64,000 bases of DNA. It comes from Alphaproteobacteria bacterium. GTDB taxonomy: Bacteria > Pseudomonadota > Alphaproteobacteria > Rs-D84. Position 1 is the first letter of the stretch. The number at the start of each line of letters is the position of its first letter. The notes under the pieces are model-generated. The model was not told the origin of the DNA. It was given only the letters and a program-made list of their open reading frames with translations, and made no database searches. Both the position numbers and the translations under genes were made by a program. Shown here in pieces: positions 1-9,740 of the stretch. The stretch is taken from assembly GCA_015062525.1 (NCBI GenBank), contig SUUM01000005.1, positions 1 through 64,000 of the forward strand, written 5' to 3'.

Positions 1-148
1 TTTTTCCTGATGATAATTAGCTGTGGTTCTTTTTTGTTTAAAACGACCAATCCTGCACAATTCCGGCTTTTCGATGTTTTAAACATTATACAAACAACAA
101 AAAAGCCCCAAATAGTCCAGAAAAGTTGGTTTGTGGTATCAGTGGGTT

Positions 149-1162
149 ATGCCGAAATCCGCCAAAAACTTAGCAGGACAAAATACTACTGCACACAAAC
201 AATGTGGCGGTTATTCATGTGATGCAGCCATTCCGCAAATGGATGCGGATTGTGATATTGCCGGCATTGATATTATTGAACGCAACCTGCCCAAATCATT
301 GTTAGAAATTCTGTTAAAGGATATGAGCACAGGCCGTAATATCCTGTGGGCATGTGATGGATATGCACAATATGGTAATGCATACAAATCAGGCTGTGAA
401 ATTACATACAAAGCCATTGCAGGCAAAAAGAACACTATGTTGATTCAGCCACGTATTCTGAAAGCAAAATGTTATCAAAAAGAACGCACCCGTACCCATG
501 CCGAGGTTTTTACACCATCCTGGATATGCAACGAAATGAATAATTGCTGTGACGAAGAATGGTTTGGCCGCAAGGACGTATTTAACACAATGAAATCAGA
601 CCATACATGGACTGCGACAACTGGACCTATATTTCCGGCTGGCTCAAAAAAATGGCATGCGTACGTATTGTCCAAACGCCTAGAAATTACCTGTGGCGAG
701 GCACCATACCTAGTCTCGCCATACGATACAACAACCGGAAAAATAATCCCCATTGAACAACGTATTGGACAGCTGGACCGTAAACTGCGTGTCATTAATG
801 AAAATATGAATTCAGAACGCTATTGGTTTGAATGGGTGCTAAAAGCATTTCAAAGCACATACGGATATGAATATCAAGGTGACAACTTGTTATTGGCACG
901 CGAAAACCTGTTGTACACATTTATAGATAATTACAAATTCAAATTCGGCAAAGAGCCGAACATTCAGAAACAAAAGAAAATCGCGCAAATTATTGCCTGG
1001 AACATATGGCAAATGGATGGGCTTAGCGATTGTGCCCCATTCAGCTCAGAAACCAATGATTTTTACCAGATGGGTTTGTTTGGCAACGCCCCAATTCCAT
1101 GTCGGGTTATCGACTGGGAAAACAATCTGCAGTTGTGCTTCAAAGATTTAAAAAAGGACTAA
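149..1162 (+). CDS. Restriction-modification methylase subunit, N-terminal half (motifs X and I)
   Basis: ORF 131..1162; probable start ATG 149. Contains 'AEVFTPSWICNE' (motif X-like) and 'LEITCGEAPYLVS' (motif I-like), followed directly by an NPPY-containing ORF. Confidence 0.65.
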   Translation: MPKSAKNLAGQNTTAHKQCGGYSCDAAIPQMDADCDIAGIDIIERNLPKSLLEILLKDMSTGRNILWACDGYAQYGNAYKSGCEITYKAIAGKKNTMLIQPRILKAKCYQKERTRTHAEVFTPSWICNEMNNCCDEEWFGRKDVFNTMKSDHTWTATTGPIFPAGSKKWHAYVLSKRLEITCGEAPYLVSPYDTTTGKIIPIEQRIGQLDRKLRVINENMNSERYWFEWVLKAFQSTYGYEYQGDNLLLARENLLYTFIDNYKFKFGKEPNIQKQKKIAQIIAWNIWQMDGLSDCAPFSSETNDFYQMGLFGNAPIPCRVIDWENNLQLCFKDLKKD

Positions 1163-1164
1163 CG

Positions 1165-2151
1165 ATGAAATTTGATTTTTGCATAGGAAATCCACCATAT
1201 CAGGAATTGGTCGCAAATAATTCCGGTTCTATATCTCAAGCAAATCCTGTTTATCATTATTTTGTTCAACAGGCTATTTCTATAACAACTGGGAGCGTAT
1301 GTATGATTACCCCAAGCCTGTGGATGACAAGTGGAACAGGGTTAGATGAATTTAGAAATTTTATGTTAACAAAAAATCACATTTCATTTATGTGTGATTT
1401 TGAGAATGCATCAGATGTTTTTCCAAATATATCACTAGCAGGTGGCGTGTCCTATTTTATATATGATGACAGGGTGACAGCAGCTACAAAATATACATAT
1501 ATTGATTCTATCAACGCTGAAACGTCTGTTAGAGATATGGCAAAACATGGAACTTCATTTTTTATCAGAGACCCAAAAGCCGATAAAATTTTAGAAAAAA
1601 TTGGAGCGTATGAGCCGAATTTTGAAAGTTTTATGGGAGTAGTTTCTACTTACTCACCATTTGCTAATGGTAAGGTAGGTAATTATAAGCAGTTGTTTAA
1701 GTCGAGTCCGGATAAAAATTCAATAAAAATTTACAGATTTTCAAGAAACAAAGAAGATGGTAAATACGCATATATTAACAGAAATGAAATAATTTCTCAT
1801 GCGGACTGGATTGATAAACATAAAATTATGGTATCGAAAGCGGGTGAAATATCTGCTCGCTTTAATGGTCTGCCTTTTTATGCAGGGCCAGGAACTGCAT
1901 GCAACGAAACCTACCTGGTTGTTGGACCTTTTAAAGATAAGAAAACTTGTGAAAATGTTTTATCTTATATGAATACAAATTTGTATAAGTATTTAATATC
2001 ACAAATTAAGAAATCTCAGAATGCAGCTCGTAATGTTTATAAATTTGTTCCGATGCAGGATTTTTCAACTTCGTGGTCTGACAAAGATTTATATAAAAAA
2101 TATAAATTGACAGAAGAAGAAATTGCGTACATAGAATCAAAAACGAATTAA
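1165..2151 (+). CDS. Eco57I-type N6-adenine methylase, NPPY-containing half
   Basis: Begins MKFDFCIGNPPYQELV (motif IV NPPY at the very N-terminus); start ATG 1165, 2 nt after the stop of the preceding ORF. Confidence 0.75.
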   Translation: MKFDFCIGNPPYQELVANNSGSISQANPVYHYFVQQAISITTGSVCMITPSLWMTSGTGLDEFRNFMLTKNHISFMCDFENASDVFPNISLAGGVSYFIYDDRVTAATKYTYIDSINAETSVRDMAKHGTSFFIRDPKADKILEKIGAYEPNFESFMGVVSTYSPFANGKVGNYKQLFKSSPDKNSIKIYRFSRNKEDGKYAYINRNEIISHADWIDKHKIMVSKAGEISARFNGLPFYAGPGTACNETYLVVGPFKDKKTCENVLSYMNTNLYKYLISQIKKSQNAARNVYKFVPMQDFSTSWSDKDLYKKYKLTEEEIAYIESKTN

Positions 2152-2163
2152 AGTGAGGGCATA

Positions 2164-5100
2164 ATGAAAAAGCTGAATATCAATACCAGTAAAAAAGTTG
2201 TGCCGATGTGTTATGCATACACAACTCCCGAAATTGCACGCCACCATGGGTGGACCAAGATTGGTTTTACGGAACAAGATGTAGAAACCCGTATTCGCCA
2301 ACAAACCCAAACGGCCGATATAAAATATAAACTGGAATGGATGGGAACTGCAATTTATGACGATGGTACCGGCGACACATTCCGTGACACAGATTTTCAT
2401 GCATATCTGCAAAAACATGATATTGAACGTGGAACACATACATATTTGGATGCCAATGGCCAGGAACGCACTGAAAAAACAGAGTGGTTTCATGTAGAGC
2501 CAGATGCCTCCCACAATCATTTTATAAAGTTCAAATCAAATCGTGGAATTTTGGAATCGCTTGGGTCAATAGAATATAAATTACGTGATGAACAAAATAC
2601 GGCGGTTGGTAATACAAAATCATACTTTAATGCCAATCAAGATGATGAACCTGAATTCTTGTGGAATGCAAAACCCAGATTTGGCAAAACATTATCTACG
2701 TATGATTTGTGCAAACAACTGGGGGCACAAAAGGTGTTGATTGTCACGAACAGGCCGGCGATTGCAAATTCTTGGTATGATGATTATGTGAAATTTTTGG
2801 GCACAGAATCAGGTTATTACTTTGTTAGCCAGGTTGACGCATTGAAAAATAAAGCCTATGTTTTGACACGTGACCAATATACACATCACCTGGCAGACCC
2901 AAATCACAAAGGGTGTATTGAATTTGTGTCATTACAGGATATGAAGGGCTCAATCTACTTTGGTGGCAAATACGATAAATTGCGTGAAGTTGCCGACCTG
3001 GAATGGGATTTGCTGGTCATTGACGAGGCCCACGAAGGCGTAGATACATACAAAACAGACGTTGCGTTTGACCATATAAAACGCAGATTTACATTACACT
3101 TATCTGGCACACCGTTCAAAGCATTGGCGAATAATAAGTTTGATGAAAAAGCAATATTTAACTGGACCTATGCAGACGAGCAAAAAGCAAAACGTAATTG
3201 GTATGAAAATCAAGACAATCTAGAAATGGAAAACCCATACGAAAGTTTGCCCCAGCTAAATCTGTACACGTACCAAATGTCAGAAATCATACGCGATAAA
3301 TTGCAAACGGGTGCAGACTTCAATGCAGATGGCGAAACAGAAGAATACGCATTTGACCTGAACGAGTTCTTTATCACAAAATCAGACGGGAGTTTCAAAT
3401 ACGAGGATGCAGTTGATAAATTCTTGGATGCTTTGGTAAGTCAGACCAAGTTTCCATTTTCTACACCGGAATTGCGTGATGAACTAAAGCATACATTCTG
3501 GTTATTAAATCGTGTCGACAGTGCCAAAGCATTGGCCAAGAAATTGAAGGAACACCCCATATTTGGTGAAGGACAGTATGAAATTGTCTTAGCGGCAGGA
3601 AACGGCAAAATTGATGACGAAGAAGAAAACCAGAAGGCGCTGGACAAAGTAAGAAAAGCCATCTCAGAACACGACAAAACAATAACGCTATCTGTTGGTC
3701 AATTAACCACAGGAATAACTGTTCCAGAATGGACCGCTGTATTAATGCTAAGCAATGTTCAAAGTCCGGCGTTGTACATGCAGGCGGCATTTCGTGCACA
3801 AAATCCATGTCTGTTCAAGGTTGGTAACGAGTTTTACAGAAAAGAAAACGCCTATGTGTTTGACTTTGACCCTGCCAGAACCCTGAATATAGTAGAACAG
3901 TTTGCAAACAACCTTAGCCCTGATACTACATCCGGTAAAGGCGATATTGTAGTACGCAAAAAGCACGTGTATGAATTGTTAAACTTCTTCCCTGTCTATG
4001 GCGAGGACGAAGATGGCGAAATGATAACACTGGATGCAGAAAAGGTTTTATCAATTCCACGCAAGATACACTCGCAGGAGGTTGTTAGACGTGGATTTAT
4101 GAGCAATTTCCTATTCCAAAACATAAGCAATATCTTCAATGCACCGGCTGAAATAATTGATGTTATAAAACAACTAGAACCAACCAAAGAACAAATATTA
4201 GTCACACCAGAAACCAAGAATGACCTAGCAATTAACGAAGATGGTGAAGTTGATATTCCACAAGACATAATTATAGGTCAAGCCCAGGAAGTATTTGGCG
4301 ATAAAATTTATGGTCTTAGCCAGGATTTGATAGATAAGGTTGAAGAAATAACCGAACAGACACCGGCGCAGCCAGATGAACTGGAAAAATATCGTGAGGC
4401 CTTCAAGGAAGTTACAACATCTCTGATAGAAACCGCCAAAGAAGAATACGGCAATGAAATTAGCAAGGCAGCACAGCAAAACTTGGCTCGCAACATAGCA
4501 GCAGATGCCAACACGATGCTGACCAAAGAGTTTTATGACTATCAAATTGAAGATAAAAAGAACGAATTGGAACGTCAAAAAGAAATTGAACAAGCGACCA
4601 CCCAGAAAGAAATAGACAAAATAAACAACATATACGACACACGAAAAAAGGAAATACATACAAATTTTGTTGAGAAGATAAAAGAAAAAGTTGACGATGT
4701 TGTGCAAGGTGCCGGTGAAAAAATCGTAAAAACCATCGAAACAGAAAAACGCAAGAAAGAAAAAGAAAGTATAGAAGAATCTGTTCGTGCTCATTTACGT
4801 GGATTCTCAAGAACGATACCTTCTTTCTTAATGGCGTATGGCGATGAAAATACGACCTTGGAAAACTTTGACCAAATCATACCGGACGAGGTATTTAAGG
4901 ACGTAACAAGTATTTCGTTGGACCAATTTAGATTCTTACGTGATGGTGGCGACTATATCGATGCAGAAACAGGACAAACAAAGCACTTCGAGGGACATCT
5001 GTTTGACCCTGTGGTTTTTAATGATTCTGTCAAAGAATTCTTGAGCCTTAAACAACGGTTGGCGAACTATTTTGATGAAAGCAGCAAGGAAGATATATTT

Positions 5101-5517
5101 GACTATATTCCACCACAGAAAACCAATCAGATATTTACCCCAAAAAAGGTAGTAAAAGAAATGGTTGATTATCTGGAGCAGGAAAATCCCGGTTGCTTTG
5201 ACGACCCGGAAAAGACCTTTATAGACCTGTATATGAAATCTGGGATGTATATAACAGAAATCGTAAAACGCCTGTATCAAAGCAAAAAAATGCAAAAACT
5301 GTATCCAAACGACAAGGATAGATTAAAGCATATTTTTGAACATCAGGTATATGGTCTGGCCCCAACGGAAATTATATACAAGATTGCTACTGAGTATATT
5401 TTGGGCTTTGATAACACCATTGATATAAAGAAACATAACTTTAGACAGTTCGATGCGTTACCAGTAGCCCAGAATGGAACATTGGAGCAGGAATTAGACA
5501 AAGTGTTTGGCGATTAG
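2164..5517 (+). CDS. Restriction enzyme: N-terminal GIY-YIG/T5orf172-like nuclease, DEAH helicase, C-terminal methylase-like region
   Basis: 1117 aa; N-term 'YAYTTPEIARHHGWTKIGFTEQDVETRIRQQ'; 'NAKPRFGKT' Walker A-like; 'LLVIDEAHEG'; C-term 'NQIFTPKKVVKEMVDYLE...TFIDLYMKSGMYITEIVKRLY'. Confidence 0.75.
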   Translation: MKKLNINTSKKVVPMCYAYTTPEIARHHGWTKIGFTEQDVETRIRQQTQTADIKYKLEWMGTAIYDDGTGDTFRDTDFHAYLQKHDIERGTHTYLDANGQERTEKTEWFHVEPDASHNHFIKFKSNRGILESLGSIEYKLRDEQNTAVGNTKSYFNANQDDEPEFLWNAKPRFGKTLSTYDLCKQLGAQKVLIVTNRPAIANSWYDDYVKFLGTESGYYFVSQVDALKNKAYVLTRDQYTHHLADPNHKGCIEFVSLQDMKGSIYFGGKYDKLREVADLEWDLLVIDEAHEGVDTYKTDVAFDHIKRRFTLHLSGTPFKALANNKFDEKAIFNWTYADEQKAKRNWYENQDNLEMENPYESLPQLNLYTYQMSEIIRDKLQTGADFNADGETEEYAFDLNEFFITKSDGSFKYEDAVDKFLDALVSQTKFPFSTPELRDELKHTFWLLNRVDSAKALAKKLKEHPIFGEGQYEIVLAAGNGKIDDEEENQKALDKVRKAISEHDKTITLSVGQLTTGITVPEWTAVLMLSNVQSPALYMQAAFRAQNPCLFKVGNEFYRKENAYVFDFDPARTLNIVEQFANNLSPDTTSGKGDIVVRKKHVYELLNFFPVYGEDEDGEMITLDAEKVLSIPRKIHSQEVVRRGFMSNFLFQNISNIFNAPAEIIDVIKQLEPTKEQILVTPETKNDLAINEDGEVDIPQDIIIGQAQEVFGDKIYGLSQDLIDKVEEITEQTPAQPDELEKYREAFKEVTTSLIETAKEEYGNEISKAAQQNLARNIAADANTMLTKEFYDYQIEDKKNELERQKEIEQATTQKEIDKINNIYDTRKKEIHTNFVEKIKEKVDDVVQGAGEKIVKTIETEKRKKEKESIEESVRAHLRGFSRTIPSFLMAYGDENTTLENFDQIIPDEVFKDVTSISLDQFRFLRDGGDYIDAETGQTKHFEGHLFDPVVFNDSVKEFLSLKQRLANYFDESSKEDIFDYIPPQKTNQIFTPKKVVKEMVDYLEQENPGCFDDPEKTFIDLYMKSGMYITEIVKRLYQSKKMQKLYPNDKDRLKHIFEHQVYGLAPTEIIYKIATEYILGFDNTIDIKKHNFRQFDALPVAQNGTLEQELDKVFGD

Positions 5518-5533
5518 CAAAAGGAAATAATAG

Positions 5534-5950
5534 ATGTCTGACAAAACATACGAAAACGAAGAGTTGTTTTTGAAAAAATTGGCCCAAGCATACACAGAAT
5601 ATAACGCAGAACACATCTTGCCATTTTTAGCGGATGATTTTGGTTATTCTTCGTTTTGGGTTGCTGCGCCAGACCTAAGCAAAGAAAAATACACCGATTA
5701 TATTGTTGGAAAGTTGGCGACCATGAAAAAGCTAAATACCATCAACAAGTTTTTTATGATGTATGAGCAAGGAACAGGAAAACCGTTTTTATTAATTGGT
5801 TCTAAAACGCCACAAGGAGATTTTGGTTGCTTTGATGTAACTGCGGATGCTGATGGAAAAATAGCAAAGCTAGCGATTATGCCGTCTTCGTTTTATCATC
5901 TTGGATATAAAAACAAAGAAGATTTTGATAAGTTTCTTGCTTCTTTGTAA
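5534..5950 (+). CDS. Small protein, possible SnoaL/NTF2-like fold
   Basis: 138 aa ORF with good spacing after the helicase; overall pattern resembles NTF2-like proteins (weak). Confidence 0.5.
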   Translation: MSDKTYENEELFLKKLAQAYTEYNAEHILPFLADDFGYSSFWVAAPDLSKEKYTDYIVGKLATMKKLNTINKFFMMYEQGTGKPFLLIGSKTPQGDFGCFDVTADADGKIAKLAIMPSSFYHLGYKNKEDFDKFLASL

Positions 5951-5959
5951 ATAATCGGC

Positions 5960-7630
5960 TTAGACATAAATTTGAAACCCGTCATCATTGTTTATCGCTT
6001 TGGTGACGTTTTTTAGCCGTTGGATTGTGATTTGGTGAATGAATTTGAATCCAGCTTTGGCTTCAATGCTACCTGCTTGTACTTCTTCGGGTAGTTGACA
6101 TAGGATGAAACTTCTTGTGCCACCATCTAGCTTGTTTTGAACTATTACAGCCTCGGCCGTAGTTGCAGAACCGGCAAAAGCATCAAGAACAACCACATTC
6201 TTCTTTCCAATCCATTTTAGTAAATCTCGGATAAGCTTGACTGGTTTCTTGCCGGCACTAAAAGGCACGCCACCTTCCTTCTGTATACGACTTTTTTCTG
6301 AGTAATATCCCTTCCAGATGTCGCCACGAATTACAGAATTGGCCAGTACACCATTATCGTCTGTCTGCAACTTATTATAAAAGGGCTTTAAATGATACAC
6401 AGTGCCGTCTTGCGTTTTCTCTAATAATTTGCCGTCATATTCAAAAACAACGCCTACAGGGGCATTAAAATCGCTTTTAACTGGGTTTTGATATGGTTTG
6501 GTTCTTTTGTACAAGTTTTTTGACAGAGTTTGGTACATATAGTTTTCAAAATCAGTGTCGTAATCCATAAGTTTAGCGATGTTCTCGTTTTTGATGGCTA
6601 GTTTGTGTGATTTGAACCGCTGGACTATATCAGGCTGCTGTTTTAGGAAGTCAATCAATGGTGTTTTATTCAATTTTTCATCCAAGACAATATTAAAACC
6701 AGATGTAAACTTGTCGTCAGCCGGGTCGTATAATCTTTGCAAATAGTTGACTTGTGACTTATCCTTGGCATAAACGAGCAAATACCCCTTTGTGCTAGGT
6801 AGCTTATATTGTGTATAACCAGAAACAAGGCCTGCTGGGATTGCCATTTCTATGACAATGTTATTTACTATGTTTTCTCTACCGAAGACCTCGTCCATAA
6901 GCAACTTTACATAGGCGACTTCGTGTTCGCTGACTGATAGTGCTAATAAGCCGGTGGATGACAGTAGTTTTTGTACCAATTTCAAGCGTGGCAGCAGCAT
7001 GCATAGCAAATCGCAAGTGCCATCAAAACTATCACTGTATGCCTGTTTAAGTCGAGTGCTAGGCATATTATACGGTATGTCAAAATACGCCAAATCGACT
7101 GTTTCTTGGTATTTGGACATCATGGCCTTCATGCCGTCTAGATTGTCACCAATGTATAATCTGTTGCTTGAATTTCTGTTTGCCAGCTTTTCGTTGTGAT
7201 ATTTATATGGTTTAAATCGTTTGGTACTGGGTGTGTCTGATAGTTTGTCTGCAAAATCTCGACCGTTAAATTGCAGGAACAAGCCATTTTTGTTCTGGGT
7301 GCGTGTAGTATTGTTTTCAAAATCCCCCAGAGAGCCAACCAGTGCATCGTACTTATAACATTGGCCCCATTTTTTATTGTGATTTATGGCGGATATTATG
7401 CCGATTCCTTCTAGTTTCTTTATGGTATTTGTGACTGTTGGGCGGGTTAAACCGGTCTTTTGTACCAAGGTTGTAATATCTAGCTTGGGGCTTTTGCAAA
7501 ATTCATCCAAGATACGCATGGCAGACTTTTTGCACTTGCCTATATTTTCTACTTTTTTGCGGTCGGCTGCAATTTGCTCTTGGTTGAAATTATCCAAGGT
7601 TTGACGAAGATGTTTTTTATTGTTTTTCAT
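5960..7630 (-). CDS. Site-specific DNA methyltransferase (type III Mod-like, beta class) with N-terminal winged-helix
   Basis: wHTH 'LTRPTVTNTIKKLEGIGII'; 'AYFDIPYN' at motif IV position; 'VVLDAFAGSATTAEAV' motif I; 'GGVPFSAGKKPVKLI'. Confidence 0.75.
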   Translation of the reverse strand: MKNNKKHLRQTLDNFNQEQIAADRKKVENIGKCKKSAMRILDEFCKSPKLDITTLVQKTGLTRPTVTNTIKKLEGIGIISAINHNKKWGQCYKYDALVGSLGDFENNTTRTQNKNGLFLQFNGRDFADKLSDTPSTKRFKPYKYHNEKLANRNSSNRLYIGDNLDGMKAMMSKYQETVDLAYFDIPYNMPSTRLKQAYSDSFDGTCDLLCMLLPRLKLVQKLLSSTGLLALSVSEHEVAYVKLLMDEVFGRENIVNNIVIEMAIPAGLVSGYTQYKLPSTKGYLLVYAKDKSQVNYLQRLYDPADDKFTSGFNIVLDEKLNKTPLIDFLKQQPDIVQRFKSHKLAIKNENIAKLMDYDTDFENYMYQTLSKNLYKRTKPYQNPVKSDFNAPVGVVFEYDGKLLEKTQDGTVYHLKPFYNKLQTDDNGVLANSVIRGDIWKGYYSEKSRIQKEGGVPFSAGKKPVKLIRDLLKWIGKKNVVVLDAFAGSATTAEAVIVQNKLDGGTRSFILCQLPEEVQAGSIEAKAGFKFIHQITIQRLKNVTKAINNDDGFQIYV

Positions 7631-7740
7631 GGCGAAAAGTTTTTCATTTTTCCTTTATTTTTTCAACTAATAAATAAAGGTATTTCTTATGGTGTTCATT
7701 TTGGATTTTTTTGTTGTTCTATATAAAAAAGGTAAAAATC

Positions 7741-7929
7741 ATGACATATACAACGGACACGCTACTAACAGTCAGTGAATTAGCCGCATTACTGAAAATC
7801 AAACCCGACACTATCTATCATTGGCATCTTCGCAAAGCTTATCCCGAAATCAAAAGAGTAAAGATAGCAGGCAGGGTATATTTCAAACTATCTTCGTTGC
7901 AACCATTTTTGAATATAGATACGCCTTAA
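7741..7929 (+). CDS. AlpA/excisionase-like helix-turn-helix protein
   Basis: 'LLTVSELAALLKIKPDTIYHWHLRKAYPEIKRVKIAGRVYFKLSSLQPFL' is a typical MerR-like DNA-binding (HTH_17) pattern; ATG 7741 preceded by aaaaaggtaaaaatc. Confidence 0.7.
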   Translation: MTYTTDTLLTVSELAALLKIKPDTIYHWHLRKAYPEIKRVKIAGRVYFKLSSLQPFLNIDTP

Positions 7930-8757
7930 TTTATTTATCGGATTGGGTATATTCAGACAGTTATTTCTTTTTAATATCACACCAAACCCCACCCATAACT
8001 TCAACGTTGATAGTGACGAAGGAGTGTATGGGTATATTTTTTCTTGTACCTTATTACCGAACCATGTTTTCAAGTAGAATAGATAAGCACCTTCATCTTG
8101 GATATATCTTGCATTTGGACTGTTAGTATATTTGTTTAATTCCTTGAGCATATATGCACAAACACCTTCCTTATCATAGATATATCGCAGGTTGATAACG
8201 GTCTGAAAAAATCCAAAATACTCCCTTGCTTCATCAATGGCTTTTATCAATCGTCTTAGTACATCCATAGGTTCACCACAGTGTTTAATAGCTAAATGAA
8301 CATGCCAGAAACCGCTTTTACCACGTTCAAACACACCCACAAAAGGCAATGGATTACGTTTCCAATTATGTTCGCTGCATGTAAAAAGTCTTTCTATTGT
8401 ACGGATGATATTACGGTACATTTCTTTGGCAACCTGTTGATTTTTTGTCCTTTTATATCCTGATTGGTTTACATGGGGTAATTTGATGGTTAGTAACGCC
8501 AAATATTCCGATTTCATAAGGTCCAGAAACCATGCTTGTTGTTCTGGGGTCATGTTGTATTTATGGTTTCTGTATATTCCTTGGTCTTCGGCATAACATT
8601 CATTGTTGAAAATATCCAATATATCTGTGAGCGTTCTGCGGGATATTTTGTCTTGGGTTGCATCTTTGTACCACGTTCTTCGTTTTATTGTATTTGCATG
8701 CCTAGTTAATGTTTCTGTATTTTTGAAAAAGTTAGTTGTTGGTTCTGTGTTGCTCAT
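7888..8757 (-). CDS. HUH-endonuclease-like rolling-circle replication/relaxase-type protein
   Basis: 'FVGVFERGKSGFWHVHLAIKHC' (HxH motif) followed by 'GVCAYMLKEL' (YxxK motif). Confidence 0.6.
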   Translation of the reverse strand: MSNTEPTTNFFKNTETLTRHANTIKRRTWYKDATQDKISRRTLTDILDIFNNECYAEDQGIYRNHKYNMTPEQQAWFLDLMKSEYLALLTIKLPHVNQSGYKRTKNQQVAKEMYRNIIRTIERLFTCSEHNWKRNPLPFVGVFERGKSGFWHVHLAIKHCGEPMDVLRRLIKAIDEAREYFGFFQTVINLRYIYDKEGVCAYMLKELNKYTNSPNARYIQDEGAYLFYLKTWFGNKVQEKIYPYTPSSLSTLKLWVGFGVILKRNNCLNIPNPINKLRRIYIQKWLQRR

Positions 8758-9013
8758 AGTTGAATACCTTTATGGTGTAGTGATAGACCCCGTCTGGAAA
8801 GCCCTTGGACGGCAATATTGTAAAAAGACCCACGCGGCATATTGTGAACCGATAGGAATCCCATTCACACCACGCAGTCAATTGAATAGAACTGTTGATT
8901 TGGATAAAAATGGAAATGTTTGATTATTTATGATGGTTCAGCACTGCAAATGCATGCGTGCACCCAACAAAAATGCCCTTAAAGGGCTCATCAAAGAAAA
9001 TTTGCTTAAGAAA

Positions 9014-9223
9014 TTATTGCAATGAGATTTCTGCTTTGAACCGCAGCAGGACATTTGCCTGTTTGCATGTAATTGGATAGCCAGAACACATCTGTTCTGT
9101 AATATTGCTTATCGCAGGATGCACATACATACCTGCCACCTTGGCCATCAGTATCAGATTTTCCCAATATTCTGTACCCAATCCCATAACTTCGTGGACT
9201 TCAGAATTTTCATAATTACACAT
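9014..9223 (-). CDS. Small hypothetical protein
   Basis: 69 aa ORF preceded by an A/T-rich region and palindrome; no recognised domain. Confidence 0.35.
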   Translation of the reverse strand: MCNYENSEVHEVMGLGTEYWENLILMAKVAGMYVHPAISNITEQMCSGYPITCKQANVLLRFKAEISLQ

Positions 9224-9239
9224 TTCTTTTTTCTTTTTA

Positions 9240-9261
9240 GTTCTATATATATGAATAGAAC
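9240..9261. promoter_or_regulatory. Perfect inverted repeat GTTCTAT-N8-ATAGAAC (candidate operator)
   Basis: gttctatatatatgaatagaac, immediately upstream of the 9014..9223 ORF. Confidence 0.35.
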
Positions 9262-9450
9262 TGTATTTTTTTTGAAAAAAATGAAATGCAGGTAAAAATA
9301 GTCTAATTTAAACTTTACTTGTTTTTGACATAGTGATATACTCTGTTGGAACTTGAAACTGATACGAAAAGTGATACGATTTCAAGGGCAAGAAGATTTA
9401 GGGTAATACAGAAAAGCTAGATTTCCGGCACTTTTGGAATAATGTGACGG

Positions 9451-9740
9451 GCTCCCCTGTGTCCCCACCAGAAATAAAGAAACGCCTAATGGCGTTTTTT
9501 TATTTCTGTGGACACGGGACGAAGAACCCGTAAGAGGGTTCGACAATGAGTAAAAGAGCCAAGCCTTGCGCAGGCGATTTGTCAGGAATGCCCCACAGCC
9601 GGTGCTGTGCACCGTGCGAGGGAATCCCTGTGTCCCCACCAAAAATTCAACGACCGCTTGCCGGTCGTTTAATTTTTGTATGGGACCCGGACGAGAACCC
9701 AAAAAGGGTTCGGAACGCCAGTTGGTGAAAACAAGCATAT
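9451..9740 (+). repeat. Two tandem tRNA-like acceptor ends with associated hairpins
   Basis: ctcccctgtgtccccacca (to 9470) and aatccctgtgtccccacca (to 9641), each followed by a long hairpin and then 'gggac..gga cga(a)gaaccc...gggttcg'. Confidence 0.55.

Noticed and set aside
4225-4794. 189-aa antisense ORF inside the restriction helicase
   Set aside because: Phe/Tyr-rich antisense of a Lys/Glu-rich coding region; no start context; sense frame clearly coding.
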